Below, one piece after another: positions 59,089 through 64,000 of a stretch of DNA of 64,000 nt. The first letter of the stretch is position 1. Each line of letters opens with the position of its first letter. The position numbers were made by a program, and so were the translations under genes. The notes below the pieces were generated by a model. The model did no database searches, was not told where the DNA came from, and worked only from the letters and a program-made list of their open reading frames with translations. This DNA is from Gallionella sp. (lineage in GTDB: Bacteria > Pseudomonadota > Gammaproteobacteria > Burkholderiales > Gallionellaceae): the NCBI GenBank assembly GCA_030653355.1, contig JAURZN010000095.1, positions 34,899 to 98,898 on the forward strand. Direction: 5' to 3'.

Positions 59089-60138
59089 CTATGCCAATGG
59101 CAATTCAGGCGAACTGACGCCAATACCCGCCACCTCTTGTAATGCTTTCAAAAACTGCGACTGTTCATGCAATTTATGCGCCGCAACCGGGTGTAGCAGG
59201 CCGCGCATATGTGCGATACGCGCACGACTCATCACCGACATCTCCCAATGCAGGCCACGCAGCAATTCATCCGCCGATTCCGGCTTGTTGCACACCAGCA
59301 CCATATCGCAACCCGCATTCAGCGCGGCAGAAGCCCGTTGCACAATATTTCCTGCAACCGTGGCGCCTTCCATGCTCAAGTCATCGCTGAAGATACAACC
59401 GTCGAAACCCAGCTTGCCGCGCAGAATCTCTTTCAGCCAGACCGGCGAAAAGCCTGCCGGGCGGCTGTCCACCTTAGGATAAATGACATGCGCTGGCATT
59501 ACCGCCGTCAAACCGAAGCTGATCATTTGCCGGAAGGGAATCAGATCACAGAGCTCGATATCGACAAACTCGCGTTCGTCCACCGGGATCGCCAGATGCG
59601 AATCAGCCGCGACATAGCCGTGCCCCGGAAAATGCTTACCTACGGTATGCATGCCCCCCTGTTTCATCCCCAGCAGCAGACTGTGCGCCAGTTCGGCGAT
59701 CGCCTGCGGATCGCTGTGAAAAGCACGGTCACCGATTACGCCACTGTGCTCATAATCCACATCCAGCACCGGCGTGAAACTGAAATCCACACCGCAGCCG
59801 CGCAATTCCGCCGCCAGCACATAGCCGGCCTGCTGCGCCAGATGACGCGCCCGATGCGGGGCGATGTCCCAGATTTTCCCCAGTTCGCGCATAGGCGGAA
59901 TCCTGGTGAACCCCTCGCGAAAACGCTGCACCCTTCCGCCCTCGTGATCGACTGCAACCAGCAATGGCGTGGGACGCAGCGCGTGTATCGCGGCAGTCAG
60001 TTCAGTCAATTGAGCAGGTGATTCGTAATTGCGCTTGAACAGGATCACCCCGCCGACCAGAGGATGACGCAACCGCGCCACATCCTCGTCCGTCAGTCGC
60101 GTACCCAGCACATCCAGCATGACCGGCCCTAACCCCAT
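59089..60138 (-). CDS. nagZ: Beta-N-acetylhexosaminidase
   Basis: [59 protein letters not shown]. Confidence 0.97.
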   Translation of the reverse strand: MGLGPVMLDVLGTRLTDEDVARLRHPLVGGVILFKRNYESPAQLTELTAAIHALRPTPLLVAVDHEGGRVQRFREGFTRIPPMRELGKIWDIAPHRARHLAQQAGYVLAAELRGCGVDFSFTPVLDVDYEHSGVIGDRAFHSDPQAIAELAHSLLLGMKQGGMHTVGKHFPGHGYVAADSHLAIPVDEREFVDIELCDLIPFRQMISFGLTAVMPAHVIYPKVDSRPAGFSPVWLKEILRGKLGFDGCIFSDDLSMEGATVAGNIVQRASAALNAGCDMVLVCNKPESADELLRGLHWEMSVMSRARIAHMRGLLHPVAAHKLHEQSQFLKALQEVAGIGVSSPELPLA

Positions 60139-60476
60139 GAATCCTCCCTAATCAGAACAGACAAATTTTAAATCGCATACACACCCGGCGGCATTCTCTC
60201 ACCTGTCCGGCGGGCTGACCACACCCTGAATGCCTTTTATTTTCAGCCCGGCGGCAACATGCTCACGCGCTCCTGGAAACTCTTTCCTTTGTCATGAAAT
60301 CAAATAAAGCGTTTAATCCACTCCACGTAAGTTTTCACAGCTCACAATCTGTCACGTAAGGGTGGTTACTCAGTTGACCGGGTACCCACTGGCGTACCAA
60401 GTGCTTCAGCCGCACACGATCCGCCCCTTACTCAAACAGTCTGGTACATTACATCAAGCATCTTAAGGAGCGCGCA

Positions 60477-60875
60477 ATGGAACCACGCATTAGTCTTATC
60501 ACACTCGGGGTGTCTGATCTTGAAAGTGCGACCCGGTTCTACGAGGAGTGTCTTGGTCTCCCTCGGCTTGAGACGCCACCCTCCATTACGTTCTTTGAGC
60601 TTGGGAAAACATGGCTTGCGCTTTGGTCGCGTGCGAGTCTGGCTGCTGATGCGGGCCTTTCGTCAGAAGGTTCCGGCTTTCGTGGCTTCGCACTTGCGCA
60701 TAACGTGCACTCTCCGGCAGAGGTAGATACTTTGCTTGAGCGGGTTGCGGCATTCGGCGCCAAGGTCACAAAGAGGGGGCAACCCACAGACTGGGGCGGC
60801 TACTCTGGGTACTTCACTGACCTTGACGGTTTTCTCTGGGAGGTCGCTCACAATCCGAGCTTTCCTCATGTGTGA
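60477..60875 (+). CDS. VOC (glyoxalase/bleomycin-resistance-like) family protein
   Basis: RISLITLGVSDLESATRFYEECLGLPRLE...YSGYFTDLDGFLWEVAHNPSF. Confidence 0.92.
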   Translation: MEPRISLITLGVSDLESATRFYEECLGLPRLETPPSITFFELGKTWLALWSRASLAADAGLSSEGSGFRGFALAHNVHSPAEVDTLLERVAAFGAKVTKRGQPTDWGGYSGYFTDLDGFLWEVAHNPSFPHV

Positions 60876-61014
60876 TCCGATGCCCAACCCATCATGCCAT
60901 TCCAGGAGTGAGATTCCGTTGTAGAAACCTGCCATTCGATTTCTCGGAAGCGATCGTTCAATATTAGGCTTGTCAGCTTGGTCCGAAACATCGGCACATT
61001 ATTCTCACTGCCAC

Positions 61015-61671
61015 TCAACGGGCGTGACTATCAGCCAGGGCTTGATCGACCAGCTCCTTTAGTTGCTTAAAGCCAAAGCTTGGCAACGGCTGTCCGTTGA
61101 CGAAAAATTCAGGAGTCATGGTGACATTCAGCGTCTTCGCATCGGCAAGATCCTGCGCGATCACAGTGGCAATCTCGGGGGAAGTGATATCAAAGGCCAT
61201 CTGTTCCATGTTCAGACCGATTCCATCGAAATATTTCCATGCCGCACCCGCGTTGGCTGTGTGATGCTCTGTCCAGCTGGCTTGATTGGCCAGCAGTGCT
61301 TCGAGTGCCTCCCAGAACTTGCCTTGTCGGCGTGCGGCCTCGAGCATCGCTACCACTTTGTCCGAACCGGAGTGAAAAGGGGCGTAGCGCAGCACGATGC
61401 GAATCTTATCTGGATTGTCAGCCATCAGCTGTTTCACCATCGGATAAAAATTCCGGCAAGTTTCGCAGGCAGGATCAATAAATTCGACGATGACGACCGG
61501 CGCATTTGCTTGACCTATGGTAGGCGAGTGCATACGAATTAATGCAGCACGATTGGATTCGGCAAGCTGATTGGCCACCGTTTCTTTTTGGCCGGTATAA
61601 AACAGCATGCCTGCAACGAAGACAAGCAGCAGGACGATTGCGGAAACGACGAAGACTGTTTTTTGTTTCAT
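61015..61671 (-). CDS. DsbA-family thioredoxin-domain disulfide oxidoreductase
   Basis: VVIVEFIDPACETCRNFYPMVKQLM (CxxC), VTMTPEFFVNGQPL (cis-Pro region); start placed at MKQKTVFVVS. Confidence 0.9.
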   Translation of the reverse strand: MKQKTVFVVSAIVLLLVFVAGMLFYTGQKETVANQLAESNRAALIRMHSPTIGQANAPVVIVEFIDPACETCRNFYPMVKQLMADNPDKIRIVLRYAPFHSGSDKVVAMLEAARRQGKFWEALEALLANQASWTEHHTANAGAAWKYFDGIGLNMEQMAFDITSPEIATVIAQDLADAKTLNVTMTPEFFVNGQPLPSFGFKQLKELVDQALADSHAR

Positions 61672-62096
61672 TTGTAGCCTTTCAGATAGGTGATCATGAG
61701 CAATCCAGTAATGGATGAGAACGAAAATACCGACAAGAGCGGAATCGTCACAAAACCGAACCAGACTACCGGTATATTGGAACACGGCACGCCCTGCTGG
61801 CATGGCTTGAGAGTCTCGGGTATCCACCCCGCGGTGAGGGCAAGATGGAACAGTGCCAACCCTAGGCCTGCAAGCGCCAGCGGCAAGGCATAGCGCACCA
61901 CCCGCGTATCGAAGGGAAACAACCCGGCGGCAAGCACCAGAACCAGCGGAAACATGGCGATCCGTTGATACCAACAGAGTATACAAGGTGTAAAACCCAT
62001 CACTTCGCCGAGGAACAGCGCACCTAGCGTAGACACAGTGGAGATCAACCATGCAGCGAAAATCAGCGTCCATCCAATGGGGGTAGTGTTAGTCAT
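61668..62096 (-). CDS. DsbB-like disulfide bond formation protein
   Basis: TPCILCWYQRIAMFPLVLVLAAGL, second Cys pair CQQGVPC; four TM segments; 4-nt overlap with the DsbA-like gene. Confidence 0.9.
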   Translation of the reverse strand: MTNTTPIGWTLIFAAWLISTVSTLGALFLGEVMGFTPCILCWYQRIAMFPLVLVLAAGLFPFDTRVVRYALPLALAGLGLALFHLALTAGWIPETLKPCQQGVPCSNIPVVWFGFVTIPLLSVFSFSSITGLLMITYLKGYK

Positions 62097-62142
62097 GGCA
62101 TCCAGACATCCGTATTCATTCATTAACCCAGCATAGGAAATC

Positions 62143-62779
62143 CCCCGGCTATGCCGGGGTGGCAGTAGAAGTTTGACATTTACGGGAGTCCATCTGCGAC
62201 ACTCTGAATCGTGAGCCGCCAAGCAAACGAAGAAGGGAGAATCGAGATGGACGACAGCGAAAGCCTAAGCCATAGTAAATGGGAATGCAAATATCACGTG
62301 ATATTCATTACGAAATGCAGACGTAAAACGTTGTACGATCAGTTGAGGCCGCATCTTGGAGAGGTATTCAAGAAGTTGGCGCAGTACAAAGAGAGCCGGA
62401 TAGAGGAAGGGCACTTGAGGCCCGATCATGTACCCATGTTGATATCGATCCCTCCGAAGTATTCGGTATCGCAGGTTATCGGATACATCAAAGGGAAAAG
62501 TGCAATTCATCTGGCGCGCGTGTACGGAGAACGAAAGCGTAATTTTGTTGGGCAGCACTTTTGGGCGAGAGGCTACTTTGTATCGACGGTAGGCCGGGAT
62601 GAAGAGTCGATCCGGCAGTACATTCGTCACCAAGAGGAAGAGGATAAGCGCTTGGAGCAGATGAACCTGTGGCGCTGACCGGTCACCGAAAGGTGACCAC
62701 AAGAGTAGGGGCCGCGTAAGCGTCCCCGTTAAGCCGCTTTGAGCGGCTCACAAATTAAAGCCCCCGGCTTTGCCGGGGG
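62143..62779 (+). mobile_element. IS200/IS605-type insertion element
   Basis: Bounded by subterminal palindromes ccccggctatgccgggg (62143-62159) and cccccggctttgccggggg (62761-62779), containing a TnpA-like ORF. Exact ends not determined. Confidence 0.75.
62247..62678 (+). CDS. tnpA: IS200/IS605-family transposase TnpA (HUH motif altered to HVP)
   Basis: KWECKYHVIFITKCRRKTLYDQLRPHLGEVF...GHLRPDHVPMLISIPPKYSVSQVIGYIKGKSAIHLAR...FWARGYFVSTVGRDEESIRQYIRHQEEEDKR. Confidence 0.92.
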   Translation: MDDSESLSHSKWECKYHVIFITKCRRKTLYDQLRPHLGEVFKKLAQYKESRIEEGHLRPDHVPMLISIPPKYSVSQVIGYIKGKSAIHLARVYGERKRNFVGQHFWARGYFVSTVGRDEESIRQYIRHQEEEDKRLEQMNLWR

Positions 62780-63133
62780 ATACTTACTCGGCAATATCAG
62801 TCTTGCGCTGCGCAACTCCGGTTGACCATAGACAGATACAACGCCCTCAGCCACCATCGCCTTGCCTGCACCGCCACTGTCGCATACGCCGACCATTTTG
62901 AGCAGTTGGTTGAGCTCGCGCAATGGGTAGACCGAAAAAAGGTGGCTTGGGTACGCGACCAGGCGGTTGCAGAACAGCAGCGCATTGAGGCAGAACAATT
63001 TGCAAAGCAAAAAAGCAATGAAGCGGCGGCAAAGTTGGCAGCCGAACATGCTGAAGCAGCCAAGCTGCTTGAGTTTGCATTTAATTCCAAAGGCCATGTT
63101 CGTCGCTAATACGATGAACGGGTGATATTGCCT

Positions 63134-63472
63134 ATGACAACCCTGCGCACACTCACATTGGATCAGGCGGCAGAGTTTCTGCATGTGCATCCTGTGACGT
63201 TATTGCGTATGGCAAAGTCTGGAAAAATTCCCGCCGCGAAACCTGGTAAGTGCTGGGTGTTCATCGACCTTGACCTAGCCGATTGGCTGCGCGCACAATA
63301 CTCGGCGCGGGCATCGGAAGCTATACGCAATGAAAGGAAACACCAATGCCACTCTTCCGACGCAAAAATTCCACGATTTGGTGGGTTGATATCACCATCG
63401 ACGGAAAACGCATACAGCGAACTTCTGGCACAGAAAACAAGCAGCAAGCTGAAGAGTTCCACGACAGGTTAA
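63134..63472 (+). CDS. Excisionase-type helix-turn-helix protein
   Basis: LTLDQAAEFLHVHPVTLLRMAKSGKIPAAKPGKCWVFIDLDLADWLRAQY. Confidence 0.82.
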   Translation: MTTLRTLTLDQAAEFLHVHPVTLLRMAKSGKIPAAKPGKCWVFIDLDLADWLRAQYSARASEAIRNERKHQCHSSDAKIPRFGGLISPSTENAYSELLAQKTSSKLKSSTTG

Positions 63473-63870
63473 AAACCGAGTTGTGGGAACACAAACGACT
63501 GGGAACGAAACCTCGACGGACATGGCAGGAAGCAGCAGTCCGCTATGCCGAAGAGAAAGCGGAAAAAACCACGCTTAATACCGACCTGTCGCACTTTCGC
63601 TGGCTGGATGCGCATCTGTCCGATAAGTACCTTGATGAGATCAATAAGGATTTAATTGCTGAAATCACCAAGATTAGAAAGTTGCCGTACAGCATTCCTC
63701 GGGCAAAAGGACCTGATCGTCAGATCAATCCGAAACCTGCCACGGTCAACAGAACACTGGAAATCATTCGTTGTGTTCTGCGACTGGCGAGGGATGAGTG
63801 GGAATGGGTCGACCATATCCCGACTGTGAAATTGCTGAAAGAAGCGACTCAGCGCATTTCGAGGGTGTAA
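63346..63870 (+). pseudogene. Tyrosine recombinase/phage integrase, N-terminal part, apparently interrupted
   Basis: Arm/core-binding region MPLFRRKNSTIWWVDITIDGKRIQRTSGTENKQQAEEFHDRLK..., ends abruptly after PTVKLLKEATQRI where IS256-like sequence begins; no catalytic domain. Confidence 0.75.
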
Positions 63871-64000
63871 GAAATTTTGTGTAAACGGTCATTTGGCAGG
63901 AAACTGCCGCCACTTTGAAAGGAGTCGCAATGACCGTAACAAAAGCACTACCGAAAGACCTGATCGACAGCCTGCTTGCCGGGTATAAAAAACCTGAAGA
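63861..64000 (+). mobile_element. IS256-family element, left end and 5' part of transposase (from 63930)
   Basis: gagggtgtaagaaattttgtgtaaacgg IR-like end, RBS aaaggag, then ATG 63930: MTVTKALPKDLIDSLLAGYKKPE..., typical IS256 N-terminus; truncated by window end. Confidence 0.72.

Noticed and set aside
62822-63109. 95-aa ORF (RKKVAWVRDQAVAEQQRIEAEQFAKQKSNEAAAKLAAEHAEAAKLLEFAF)
   Set aside because: Possibly a gene remnant, but no start/RBS support or family recognised and it lies between an IS and an integrase module; not confident enough to annotate.

Overview
Apparently betaproteobacterial chromosomal window with three blocks. (1) About 1-17.8 kb: morphogenesis, tail and lysis modules of an HK97-type siphophage-like prophage. 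It contains a reverse-strand RelE/ParE-type toxin-antitoxin pair and a likely programmed -1 frameshift in the tail assembly chaperone. (2) About 17.9-41.6 kb: a defence/mobile island. A tightly coupled + strand operon reads HTH - C5-cytosine MTase - Vsr endonuclease - drmD-like SNF2 helicase - Mrr-like nuclease with Zn-ribbons - drmMI-like adenine MTase - 38-aa micro-ORF - GHKL ATPase with a C-terminal PD-(D/E)xK-like motif - drmA - drmB (DUF1998) - drmC (PLD). I read it as an expanded class-1-like DISARM locus that also carries a 5mC MTase/Vsr pair. It converges on a translationally coupled ParB/RepB-like - ParB-like - large serine recombinase operon, followed by a Zn-finger protein, an Abi/HEPN-like protein, tmRNA-3'-end-like remnants and a decayed IS1380-type transposase. 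(3) About 42.7-64 kb: core chromosome with tRNA-Leu(UAG), a 1860-aa coiled-coil membrane-anchored protein containing an in-phase 112-aa (16-heptad) repeat array, an aldo/keto reductase, acnA, a Csp-like copper storage protein, def, an MTA/MTI phosphorylase, hpt, galU, ligA, a zipA-like gene, nagZ, a VOC protein and a DsbB/DsbA-like pair. It also holds an IS200/IS605-type element whose HUH motif reads HVP, and a tyrosine recombinase that appears to be interrupted by an IS256-family element at the right edge. All functional calls come from reading the translations; no database search was run.
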